From Sulfitobacter sp. (lineage in GTDB: Bacteria; Pseudomonadota; Alphaproteobacteria; Rhodobacterales; Rhodobacteraceae), in the NCBI GenBank assembly GCA_029252045.1, contig JAQXCD010000022.1:86663-150662 (forward strand): 64,000 bases of DNA, in the 5' to 3' direction. Made by a program: the position numbers and the translations under genes. Each line of letters begins with the position of its first letter. Positions within the stretch are counted from its first letter, which is position 1. Below, one piece after another: positions 28,012 through 36,072 of this stretch. Below the pieces are notes generated by a model. The model did not search any database and was not told where the DNA came from. It saw only the letters and a program-made list of their open reading frames with translations.

Positions 28012-28028
28012 TGTCGGTGTGGGGCGGT

Positions 28029-29420
28029 TTAGCCCAGAACGCGGCCCAATGCGGCGTCGACGGCGCCGACGATTTGGTTGATATCGTCTTTGGTGCAGAT
28101 CAGTGCGGGCGAGAAGCACAGGGTGTTGTTTTTACCCGGCAGCGAGCGGTTGGTGGCGCCGATGATCACGCCTTGCTGCATGCAGTCTGCGACGACGGCA
28201 CCGACCAGTTTTTCGGGCAGGGGTTCTTTGGTGGCGCGGTCTGTGACCAGCTCGGCGCCAAGGAACAGGCCTTTGCCGCGCACTTGGCCGATGGACGGAT
28301 GCTTGTCTGTCAGTGCGTTCAGCTGGTCCAGCATGTAGTGGCCCATGGCTGTGCAGTTGTCCAACAGGCCTTCACGCTCGATGATCTTCATGTTCTCGAT
28401 GCCCGCAGCGGGGCCTGCGGTGCAGCCGCCAAAGGTCGAGATATCGCGGAAGTAGCTGAGATGATCGGTTGGATCGTCCTTGAACATATCGAACACGGCT
28501 TCGGTTGTGACGCAGCACGAGATTGCCGCGTAGCCGGAGGCGACACCTTTGGCCATGGTCACGATATCCGGCTTGATGCCGTAGTGCTGGTAGCCGAACC
28601 AAGTGCCTGTACGGCCTACACCGCAGACAACTTCGTCGATGTGCAGAAGGATTTGGTACTGGTCGCAAATCTCGCGGATACGCTCCCAATAGCCGTCGGG
28701 GGGCGTGATCACGCCGCCGCCTGCTGTCACTGGCTCAAGGCACAGCGATCCTACGGTGTCCGGGCCTTCGCGCAGGATGACTTTTTCGATCTCGTTGGCA
28801 GCCCAGACGCCGTAGTTCTCTTCGGGGGCGCCGTCCTGCTCGTGCTTGCGGTACTCAAGGCAGTGAGGGACGCGGATAAAACCATCGGGGAAGGGGCCGT
28901 ATTGCGCGTTCCGCTCGTCCTGACCGCCTGCGGCCATCGTGCCGATGGTGCCGCCGTGGTAGTCGCGCTCGCGGTAGAGGATTTTGTGCTTCTTGCCGCC
29001 ATAGCGCTTGTGCGCGATCTGGCGGACCATCTTGAAACCCTTCTCGTTCGCCTCGGAACCGGAGGAGGCGTAGTAGACGCGGCTCATGCCCGGCATCTTG
29101 TCGATCAGCATTTCGGAGAAGATGGAGCCGGGGATGGAGCCCGCTGTGCCGCCGAAGAAGTTCAGCTTTACCAGCTGGTCGCGCACCGCGTTGGCGATTG
29201 ATTCGCGGCCGTAGCCTACGTTTACGGTCCAGACACCGCCGGCGACGGCGTCGATGTGTTCCTTGCCGTGCTGGTCCCAGACGCGCAGGCCCTTGCCTTC
29301 GACGATGATGCGCGGGTCGTTTGTTTCATACTGTTTATGCTGGCTTAGGTGGTGCCAAACGTGGGCGCGGTCCGCCTCCACGATGCGGGAGATGTCATTT
29401 TCGTTGAATGTACCGTCCAT
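28029..29420 (-). CDS. tpa: Taurine--pyruvate aminotransferase
   Basis: A 463-residue class-III pyridoxal-phosphate aminotransferase. The family pattern HIDEVVCGVGRTGTWFGYQH leads to the lysine motif PDIVTMAKGVASGYAAIS. It moves the amino group of taurine to pyruvate, giving sulfoacetaldehyde and alanine. Other omega-aminotransferases look similar; the tauABC genes next door and xsc nearby fix the assignment. CTGG-type repeats lie 92-124 bases before the start. Gene order differs from the divergent tauR-tpa arrangement I recall from relatives: here 2.2 kb of other DNA lies between them. Confidence 0.93.
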   Translation of the reverse strand: MDGTFNENDISRIVEADRAHVWHHLSQHKQYETNDPRIIVEGKGLRVWDQHGKEHIDAVAGGVWTVNVGYGRESIANAVRDQLVKLNFFGGTAGSIPGSIFSEMLIDKMPGMSRVYYASSGSEANEKGFKMVRQIAHKRYGGKKHKILYRERDYHGGTIGTMAAGGQDERNAQYGPFPDGFIRVPHCLEYRKHEQDGAPEENYGVWAANEIEKVILREGPDTVGSLCLEPVTAGGGVITPPDGYWERIREICDQYQILLHIDEVVCGVGRTGTWFGYQHYGIKPDIVTMAKGVASGYAAISCCVTTEAVFDMFKDDPTDHLSYFRDISTFGGCTAGPAAGIENMKIIEREGLLDNCTAMGHYMLDQLNALTDKHPSIGQVRGKGLFLGAELVTDRATKEPLPEKLVGAVVADCMQQGVIIGATNRSLPGKNNTLCFSPALICTKDDINQIVGAVDAALGRVLG

Positions 29421-29511
29421 GATGGTGACCTTTCGAATGAGCGAGAAATAGGGAAATCAGCGGCATGCCGCGTGACTGATACCATACTAGACGGAGAATA
29501 TGGGCAAAAAA

Positions 29512-29544
29512 ATAGGGCCAGCACCGGGCGATGAATAAGGCCAC
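29512..29544 (-). promoter_or_regulatory. Candidate TauR boxes upstream of tpa
   Basis: On the tpa strand GTGGCCTTAT (29544-29535) and CTGGCCCTAT (29521-29512) lie 23 bases apart start to start. They resemble the xsc and tauR boxes but with CC in place of AC. The spacing match to xsc is the best argument. Confidence 0.45.
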
Positions 29545-29608
29545 TTTGCGCTGGCTTTGGAAAACACCTTGTTTTTGATGTTTTTGTGTCGCCACCATCG
29601 GGCCACGG

Positions 29609-30045
29609 ATGGTGCGGGATGCCCCTGTGCGGAAAACTTGGGAGCGGGTTGTGACGGAGCAGGGCATCTTTTGGCAGCAGACTGCGGGTGCGGCACAGGA
29701 CGCCCAGCGGTTGGGGGGCGATGCCAGCTATGATGTGGCTGTTGTGGGCGCAGGGTTTACGGGGCTGAATGCGGCGCTGCATCTGGCCGAGGCAGGTGTG
29801 AGGGTTGCCGTGTCCGAGGCGGGCGCGGTGTTGCAATGAGCCATGTCGTCGGGCGGGAAATGGCGCGTATGGCGCTGGGAGTTGCGCGGTCCGAAATCCC
29901 GATTCCCGTCACCGCAATGCCCCGGCACCGCTTTCGTGTTTCGCAGGTTTTGGGGGCAGGTCTGGCGATGGCTGCCTTGCGTTGGAAGGATGAACGAGAG
30001 GCGCGTGCGACTGGACTCATCGCGGCTGACGAACTGGACATTTGA
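29609..30045 (+). pseudogene. Remnant of a DadA/OrdL-type FAD oxidoreductase
   Basis: Two pieces in different frames join directly. The first (from 29609, stop at 29837-29839) has the flavoprotein start YDVAVVGAGFTGLNAALHLA. The second (29836-30045) matches the C-terminus of the same kind of enzyme (VGREMARMALGVARSE, then PVTAMPRHRFRVSQVL). About two thirds of a normal 430-residue protein is missing between them, so an internal deletion has destroyed the gene. FAD oxidoreductases of this class occur near taurine genes in relatives (for example TauY-like dehydrogenases), so this may be a lost alternative taurine route, but that is inference. Confidence 0.7.
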
Positions 30046-30388
30046 ATTTCGTTGGTAACGGAGAGAGTGGCTGTCACGGTAAAGGGAGGGATGTAGTGCC
30101 GAAATTTTGTGCACACCGGCGTGTTGATTTCTTATAGAAAGAGAGCGGGTTTCTAGCGCTAATACTTTGCGCTGTATCAGAGACCAAATCGCATGCTCTA
30201 GCTGCACTATTGGTGAATTTCTGGCCAAAATGGATATGCTCGTTCCGATCCCGCGTGAAACCTTGTTGCAAGTGGCAGGGGTATAGATAGGGTACCCACG
30301 CTAGGTGTAATCAACGCGAGATACGACACCAACCAATCCCGAGTTCTGATCAAGGGGCCGGGTAATAAACAACTGGGAGACTATAAGA
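30046..30388 (+). promoter_or_regulatory. 343-bp tauA upstream region
   Basis: No gene is apparent. The tauA ribosome site (GGGAG, about 30370) is at the end. Two CTGGAC sequences 23 bases apart, CTGGACTCAT (30011-30020) and CTGGACATTT (30034-30043), lie just upstream in the pseudogene end. They match TauR-box spacing but sit about 345 bases from tauA, so their role is doubtful. Confidence 0.35.
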
Positions 30389-31384
30389 ATGATGAAGAAA
30401 ACAGTAAGCGCATTTGTCGCTGCCGCCGTGATGTCCATTGCTGGCACATCCGCATTTGCCGAAGGTGAAATCACCGTTGGTTACTTCCTGGAATGGCCAA
30501 TGCCGTTCATGATTGCCAAAAATGCAGGCACATATGACGAAGCGCTGGGCATGAAGGTAAACTGGGTTTCCTTCGAGACTGGTACAGCCATGTCCGCTGC
30601 AATGGCGTCCGGCGATGTACAGCTGTCCGTGTCCCAAGGCATTCCACCTTTTGTGGTTGCAGCCTCCGGCGGTCAGGACATCCAAGTTCTCGACGTAGCG
30701 GTATCCTATTCCGAGAATGACAACTGCGTGATCGCGGCTGGTCTGGAAATCACCAAAGAAACAGCCGGCGAGCTGGCAGGCAAGAAAGTGGCTGTGCCAT
30801 TGGGTACCGCTGCGCACTACGGCTTCCTGCGCCAGATGGACCATTTCGGCATCGATGTAGGCACCTTGCAGGTTGTCGACATGGCGCCACCGGAAGGTGC
30901 AGCAGCGCTGGGTCAGGGCGCGGTTGATTTCGCCTGCGGTTATGGTGGTGGCCTGTCGCGCATGCGCGAATTCGGCAACTCTCTGCTGACAGGTGCCGAA
31001 AAAGAAGAGCTGGGCATTCTGGTGTTTGACGTAACATCCGGCCCTGCCGGTTATGTTGCTGAAAACAGCGATACAGTTGCCAAGTTCCTGAAAGTGACTG
31101 CTGACGCAAACGCCGAGTGGGCTGCAAACCCGTCGGACGAGCATCTGGCGGTGATCGCAAAAGAATCTGGCATGGATCTGGAAGGCGCGCGTGCGTCTAT
31201 TGCAACGATGAAGTTCCCGACCGTTGACGAGCAACTGTCCCAGAAATGGTTGGGTGGTAATGCCGCGACCTTCATGAAGGGTGTGGCGGATGTATTCGTT
31301 TCCGCAGGTTCCATCGATGCGGCGCTGGATGACTACTCTGGTGCGGTAAACGTTGGCCCGTTGACTGCTGCGAACGGCATGTAA
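30389..31384 (+). CDS. tauA: Taurine ABC transporter substrate-binding protein
   Basis: A 331-residue periplasmic binding protein with a signal peptide (KKTVSAFVAAAVMSIAGTSA, then FAE). It starts its mature part EGEITVGYFLEWPMPFMIAK, a SsuA/TauA-type fold. It should bind taurine or related sulfonates and deliver them to TauBC. The codon pattern is tidy, as in highly expressed genes. A terminator-like hairpin separates it from tauB, which should keep the binding protein in excess. Two successive ATG codons (30389, 30392) are possible starts. Confidence 0.92.
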   Translation: MMKKTVSAFVAAAVMSIAGTSAFAEGEITVGYFLEWPMPFMIAKNAGTYDEALGMKVNWVSFETGTAMSAAMASGDVQLSVSQGIPPFVVAASGGQDIQVLDVAVSYSENDNCVIAAGLEITKETAGELAGKKVAVPLGTAAHYGFLRQMDHFGIDVGTLQVVDMAPPEGAAALGQGAVDFACGYGGGLSRMREFGNSLLTGAEKEELGILVFDVTSGPAGYVAENSDTVAKFLKVTADANAEWAANPSDEHLAVIAKESGMDLEGARASIATMKFPTVDEQLSQKWLGGNAATFMKGVADVFVSAGSIDAALDDYSGAVNVGPLTAANGM

Positions 31385-31402
31385 TCCTTTAGCGGATTAA
31401 GC

Positions 31403-31438
31403 GGGTCCGGCGTGTACACTGTGCGCCGGACCCTTTTC
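31403..31438 (+). terminator. Intra-operon terminator between tauA and tauB
   Basis: GGGTCCGGCG and CGCCGGACCC form a perfect 10-bp stem around an 11-base loop, followed by TTTTCT. Partial termination here would raise TauA relative to TauB and TauC, as is common for binding-protein transport operons. Confidence 0.8.
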
Positions 31439-31503
31439 TACCGAAAACGAGGCGGGGCCAACCCCGTCCTACCGGCTGTGGATTTCAGCCAGAAAGCAGG
31501 GAC

Positions 31504-32310
31504 ATGTCCGGACTTTCCATTGATAAACTCTCCATGCGATTTGATCTGCCCGGTGGCGGATCGGTGCAGGCGCTCAAAGACGTATCGCTGGACCTGAAGG
31601 CGGGCGAGTTGCTGAGCGTGCTTGGGCCGTCCGGTTGTGGCAAGACAACGCTGTTGAATATTGTTGCGGGCTTTCTGGCGCCGACCGAAGGTGTGATGAC
31701 GCTGAACGGTCACAAGATCACAGGCCCCGACGCCGAACGCGGTATGGTGTTCCAGCACGGTGCGCTGTTCGAGTGGATGAGCGTGCGGGACAACGTTGGT
31801 TTTGGTCCTTCGATGAAGGGCATGCCAAAGAATAACAAAGCCGAGATTGTGAACCATCTTCTGGATGTTGTCGGTCTGCAGGACTTTAAGGAAAAGGCGG
31901 TTTACGAGCTGTCTGGCGGTATGCAGCAGCGTGTGGCACTGGCCCGCTGTCTGGCAAATGACCCCGATGTGATCCTGATGGACGAGCCGCTGGGTGCGCT
32001 GGATGCGCTGACCCGTGAGAAGATGCAGTCGCTTGTGCTGAAGCTCTGGAAAGAAACGGGTAAGACGATCATCCTGATCACCCACTCGGTAGATGAGGCA
32101 TTGCTGCTGGGCGAGCGCGTGATTGTCATGGCACCGCGTCCGGGGCGTATTCACAAAGAGTACCGCCTGCCGTTTGCTGAAATGGGCGTGAACGCGGACC
32201 TGCGGGATGTTAAAAAACACCCCGATTTCGCGCCAAAGCGTGAAGAGATCCTCGCTATGATTTGGGCGATGGAGGAAGAAATTATGGGCCGCACGGAGGA
32301 AAAAGCATGA
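31504..32310 (+). CDS. tauB: Taurine ABC transporter ATP-binding protein
   Basis: The 268-residue ATPase has Walker A GPSGCGKTT, signature LSGGMQQRVALARCLA, Walker B VILMDEP and the switch histidine in LITHSVDEA. It belongs to the nitrate/sulfonate/taurine importer group. It powers TauC. The stop overlaps the tauC start (ATGA). Confidence 0.95.
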   Translation: MSGLSIDKLSMRFDLPGGGSVQALKDVSLDLKAGELLSVLGPSGCGKTTLLNIVAGFLAPTEGVMTLNGHKITGPDAERGMVFQHGALFEWMSVRDNVGFGPSMKGMPKNNKAEIVNHLLDVVGLQDFKEKAVYELSGGMQQRVALARCLANDPDVILMDEPLGALDALTREKMQSLVLKLWKETGKTIILITHSVDEALLLGERVIVMAPRPGRIHKEYRLPFAEMGVNADLRDVKKHPDFAPKREEILAMIWAMEEEIMGRTEEKA

Positions 32311-33575
32311 CCGGTTTTATCGTACTGGCTGTTTATGTCGGCATCTTTGTTGGCTCGATGATGCTGTTTACCCGCATTGGAGCGGGCATTCGGGATTATA
32401 CATCGCTCAAAACCGTTACATTTGGCGATGAAAGTGCTGTGCGTCCCAATCGCGCGGCGGGCATCATCTCGATCCTGACGCTGTTTTTGCTGTGGGGGAT
32501 GTTCACGGGCTCGTCTTTGATCCCCGGTTTTCTGCACGCGCCTGGTCCTTTTGCGGGACAGACATCGTTTGAATATACGGTTGAGGCAAATGGCCAGACC
32601 GATACGGCGACGGTGACCGTTCTGGTGCACGACCGTGAGGAGAATCCGGACCCGATCAGTGTTGAAGAGGGGGACGGCATTGCCAAGAACGACAGCATCA
32701 CGGTGGCGCAATACCGCAGCCAGCTGGTGTCTTTTGACAAGAACGACGATGTGAAAAAGAAGGACGGTGCGACAATCGTTGCGATCAACGGGAAGAAGGT
32801 ACGTCCGGGGGACCGCGTCGAGATTGAGGGCGGGTCGGTAACGATTTCCGACAAAGGGACGCCAAACTTCTCCCCCGAGAACGGGTTGCAGATGGAGCCG
32901 CTCTATCTGCCATCGCCCGAGGCGGTGTTTGACCGGACGCTCAAGGTTCTCGATGAAGGTTTCCGCGGTACGTCGCTGTTAGGCCACCTTGGATGGTCGC
33001 TGTTCCGTGTTATTGCGGGCTTTGTCTGTGGCGCCGTAGTGGGTATCCCGCTGGGTTATGCGATGGGTCTGAGCAACTGGTTCCGTGGCTGGTTTGATCC
33101 GATTGTAGAATTTATGCGCCCTGTGCCGCCGCTGGCCCTGATCCCGCTGGTGATTATCTGGGCGGGGATTGGCGAGACGGGCAAGATCATCCTGCTGTTC
33201 CTTGCGGCGCTCTGGATTATGGCGATTGCCGCGCGTTCGGGGGTGTCGGGTGTGAACATCGCCAAGGTGCATGCGGCCTATTCGCTGGGGGCCAGTAAAT
33301 GGCAGATCATGCGGTATGTCATCATTCCGAACTCGCTGCCCGAGATCTTCACGGGTGCGCGTGTGGCGATGGGTGTGTGTTGGGGCACTGTTGTTGCGGC
33401 CGAACTGGTTGCAGCAGAGAAAGGGGCGGGCATGATGATCATGGTCGCGTCCAAGTTCCAGAACACGGATATTGTTATTCTGGGTATCATCCTGATTGGT
33501 GTGATCGGTTTCGGCATTGATATGCTGATGCGCGGCGCCGAGCGGATTTTGGTGCCTTGGAAGGGCAAAGCCTGA
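32307..33575 (+). CDS. tauC: Taurine ABC transporter permease with an extra extracytoplasmic domain
   Basis: The C-terminal 200 residues are a normal TauC/SsuC permease (six helices; EAA loop AAYSLGASKWQIMRYVIIP). The 422-residue length exceeds the usual 250-280. Residues about 1-20 and 50-70 are two extra hydrophobic segments, followed by a soluble stretch (about 78-195) with TSFEYTVEANGQTDTATVTV and short beta-rich repeats. That domain is probably outside the cytoplasmic membrane and might meet TauA. The start at 32307 overlaps the tauB stop; the longer open frame is a shadow inside tauB. Similar long forms may be usual in this family of bacteria. Confidence 0.88.
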   Translation: MTGFIVLAVYVGIFVGSMMLFTRIGAGIRDYTSLKTVTFGDESAVRPNRAAGIISILTLFLLWGMFTGSSLIPGFLHAPGPFAGQTSFEYTVEANGQTDTATVTVLVHDREENPDPISVEEGDGIAKNDSITVAQYRSQLVSFDKNDDVKKKDGATIVAINGKKVRPGDRVEIEGGSVTISDKGTPNFSPENGLQMEPLYLPSPEAVFDRTLKVLDEGFRGTSLLGHLGWSLFRVIAGFVCGAVVGIPLGYAMGLSNWFRGWFDPIVEFMRPVPPLALIPLVIIWAGIGETGKIILLFLAALWIMAIAARSGVSGVNIAKVHAAYSLGASKWQIMRYVIIPNSLPEIFTGARVAMGVCWGTVVAAELVAAEKGAGMMIMVASKFQNTDIVILGIILIGVIGFGIDMLMRGAERILVPWKGKA

Positions 33576-33605
33576 GCCAGAGATTGGTTTGACCTGATGA
33601 AGTGA

Positions 33606-33637
33606 AAAGGCCGGAGCAGATGCTCCGGCCTTTTTCG
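33606..33637 (+). terminator. Terminator of tauABC
   Basis: AAAAGGCCGGAGCA and TGCTCCGGCC form a perfect 10-bp stem around GA, followed by TTTTT. It lies 34 bp after tauC and is A-flanked on the other side, so it may also work for the convergent helicase gene. Confidence 0.92.
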
Positions 33638-33661
33638 TTGGTCTGACAGTGCGGCGGGAAC

Positions 33662-33703
33662 CGATTTTTTGAAAAAATCGTGCCGGAATTTTTCACAAAT
33701 TCC
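33662..33703. repeat. Two adjacent AT-rich palindromes
   Basis: CGATTTTTTGAAAAAATCG (33662-33680) and GGAATTTTTCACAAATTCC (33685-33703) are separate hairpins between the convergent tauC and helicase genes. Either may act as a terminator for the helicase transcript on the minus strand; the tandem form is reminiscent of dispersed palindromes in this bacterial group. Confidence 0.55.
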
Positions 33704-33722
33704 GCTCCCCGTAGCGCGTGTC

Positions 33723-35870
33723 TTACTTCTTCGGGCCTCTGGGGCCTGTAGGCTTTTTGCCTTTGCCCGGAGGGGTGAACCGCTTGGACGCATCTGCCGC
33801 GCGGTTGTAGCCGCCTTCGGGTTTTGCATCACGGGATGGCGCGCCTTCCTTGGTGGGTTTTTTCCAGACTGCTTTTGCGCCTGATTTCGCTTTGGCGGCA
33901 CTGTTGTCGCTTGCGGCACCTGCCGGCTTGTCTTTCCACACCGGCTTGGACTTGGGCTTGTCACCCGCCTTCATCGGTGTCCGCTCGGTCTTGTGGGACT
34001 TTGGCGGGCGGGCTGCATCGCGTTTCGGCTTGGCCGGTGCGGCCCCGCGTGGTTTGTCGCTGGCGGGACGTGGTTTGTATTCCGCTGCTGGCGCCTCATC
34101 ACGGGAGGGGCGTGGCTTGGAGTAGGCGGGCTTTGGTGCATCCGGATCATAGGCAGGTTTGCCGCGGTGTGCGGGTTTCTTGTCGTATGCCGGTTTTGGG
34201 CCACGGTCTGGACGATCCCCGCGATCGGGGCGGGGGCCACGCTCAGGGCGGTCGCCACTGCCTTTGTTTTCCGGGCGGCCTGTGCGTGGGCCAAAATCTG
34301 GTACACCGTCAAGACGTGTCAGGGTAACGCCGTCTTCTGCTTTCATATCGGCACCCAGTGCATTGACCAGTTTCGGTACAGCACCTTCGGCGACTTCTAC
34401 ATAGGAATGGCGGGGCTGCACGCGGATGGCACCAATGTCATCGCGGGTCAGGTCCGCGACGCGGCAGAGCATCGGCAGAATTGTGCGCGGCTCTGCGCCA
34501 TCGTTGCGGCCGGTGGAAATGGTGAACCAGATGGATTTACCGAACTCCATACGGGGCGCGTTTTCTTTGCCGTCACCAGGATTTGACAGCTCTTCCGGCG
34601 CTGAGCCGCGCGAGCGGTGCAGGTTTACGAAAGCGGTTGCAAGCTGCTCGGGTGTGTAGCGCTCTACCAGAGTGCCAACGAACTCGACGGCATCGTCTGG
34701 CGTTGGTGTTGTCCATGCATCATCGTTCAGCAGGCGTTCCTGATCTGCGGCATTCACTTCCGAAGCGGAAGGGGGCAGCGCCCATTCGACAGACAGTTTG
34801 GCCCAGCCCAAAAGGCGTGTGGCCTTCGAGCGCATCTTTGGCGGTACGATCAGTGCCGAGACACCTTTGCGGCCTGCGCGGCCCGTCCGGCCGGATCGGT
34901 GTAGCAGCGTGTCTGCGTTGGTGGGCAGATCGGCGTGGATCACCAGCTCAAGATTGGGAAGGTCGATGCCGCGTGCGGCAACATCGGTGGCCACACAGAC
35001 GCGGGCGCGGCCATCACGCAATGATTGCAACGCGTTTGTACGTTCCTGTTGGGACAGTTCGCCCGACAGGGCCACAACCGAGAAGTTGCGGTTTGTCAGA
35101 CGTGTGGTCAGGCGGGCGACGGCAGCGCGGGTGTTGCAGAACACAATTGCGTTCTTGGCTTCATAAAAGCGCAGGATGTTGAGGATCGCATTTTCTGTAT
35201 CACGCGGGTTCACGGTGAGTGCGCGATATTCGATATCCGAGTGTTGTTTGCCATCGGAGACAACAGAAACCCGCTGCGCATTGCGCTGATAGCCTTTTGC
35301 CAGCTGGGCGATAGCCGCCGGAACAGTGGCCGAGAACATCAGCGTGCGGCGTGTGTCAGGGGATTCGCCGAGGATAAACTCGAGGTCCTCGCGGAAGCCC
35401 AGATCCAGCATCTCATCTGCTTCGTCCAGCACCACGGCGCGGATGTCGGTCAGGTCGATGTTGTTGCGTTTGATGTGGTCGCACAGGCGGCCGGGAGTGG
35501 CGACAACGACGTGCGCGCCACGGTCCAGCGCGCGGCGTTCCGTGCGGGTGTCCATGCCGCCGACGCAGGTGGTCACAATTGCGCCTGCCTTGCTGTAAAG
35601 CCATGTCAACTCACGACTAACTTGCATCGCCAGCTCACGCGTGGGGGCAATTACAAGGGCCAGAGGTGCGGCGGCGCGGCCAAATGTTGTTTGGTCGCCC
35701 AGCAGTGTGGGGGCGATGGCCATGCCGAATGCTACGGTTTTACCGGAGCCGGTTTGTGCGGAAACCAGAAGGTCTGCGCCGTCGAGTTCCGGGGCAATTA
35801 CGGCCTCCTGAACGGGTGTCATTGTCTCATAGCCTTGGGCGGCCAGTGCGTCTGCGATCGTTTGAATCAA
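33723..35870 (-). CDS. DEAD-box RNA helicase with DbpA-like RNA-binding domain and basic tail
   Basis: The 715-residue protein carries all helicase motifs: AQTGSGKT, PTRELA, VATPGR, DEADEM (DEAD), SAT, and HRSGRTGRAGRKG. After the core (to about 380) comes a DbpA-type RNA-recognition domain (about 460-530, GAIRVQPRHSYVEVAEGAV). A 170-residue low-complexity tail follows, rich in Arg, Asp, Pro and Lys with KPAY-type repeats. It belongs to the CsdA/DeaD group of ribosome-assembly and cold-shock helicases. The disordered basic tail could bind RNA without sequence preference or promote condensates (inference). Confidence 0.92.
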   Translation of the reverse strand: MIQTIADALAAQGYETMTPVQEAVIAPELDGADLLVSAQTGSGKTVAFGMAIAPTLLGDQTTFGRAAAPLALVIAPTRELAMQVSRELTWLYSKAGAIVTTCVGGMDTRTERRALDRGAHVVVATPGRLCDHIKRNNIDLTDIRAVVLDEADEMLDLGFREDLEFILGESPDTRRTLMFSATVPAAIAQLAKGYQRNAQRVSVVSDGKQHSDIEYRALTVNPRDTENAILNILRFYEAKNAIVFCNTRAAVARLTTRLTNRNFSVVALSGELSQQERTNALQSLRDGRARVCVATDVAARGIDLPNLELVIHADLPTNADTLLHRSGRTGRAGRKGVSALIVPPKMRSKATRLLGWAKLSVEWALPPSASEVNAADQERLLNDDAWTTPTPDDAVEFVGTLVERYTPEQLATAFVNLHRSRGSAPEELSNPGDGKENAPRMEFGKSIWFTISTGRNDGAEPRTILPMLCRVADLTRDDIGAIRVQPRHSYVEVAEGAVPKLVNALGADMKAEDGVTLTRLDGVPDFGPRTGRPENKGSGDRPERGPRPDRGDRPDRGPKPAYDKKPAHRGKPAYDPDAPKPAYSKPRPSRDEAPAAEYKPRPASDKPRGAAPAKPKRDAARPPKSHKTERTPMKAGDKPKSKPVWKDKPAGAASDNSAAKAKSGAKAVWKKPTKEGAPSRDAKPEGGYNRAADASKRFTPPGKGKKPTGPRGPKK

Positions 35871-36039
35871 GGGGTATTCCTGAGCGGATAAAGGTGGAGT
35901 TCGCCCGCCCCTAAAGGGTTGTGGCGCATTTGTATACGGGCGATTTCGCGCAGGCGGCTTTGCGTTGTGCGCAGATCGGCGGTGTATTGCCCTTTGTGGG
36001 GGGTAAAATCGATGCTGTCAAATTGGGGTATTTCATTTA

Positions 36040-36054
36040 GAACAAAAAGTGAAC
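36040..36054 (+). promoter_or_regulatory. LexA (SOS) box of imuA
   Basis: GAAC-AAAAAGT-GAAC is an exact alphaproteobacterial LexA operator, GAAC-N7-GAAC. It lies 18 bases before the chosen imuA start. It implies DNA-damage control of imuA, imuB and probably dnaE2. An in-frame GTG at 36049 falls inside the box and is rejected as the start. Confidence 0.88.
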
Positions 36055-36072
36055 AAAATGGAGGGATGGATG

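Noticed and set aside
30011..30043. CTGGAC pair as the real tauA operator
   Set aside because: The spacing fits, but the pair lies about 345 bp from tauA within coding-derived pseudogene sequence, so chance is likely.
36049..36072. GTG 36049 and ATG 36058 as imuA starts
   Set aside because: The GTG lies inside the LexA operator and the ATG at 36058 has no ribosome site; GGAGGG at 36060-36065 points to the ATG at 36073.
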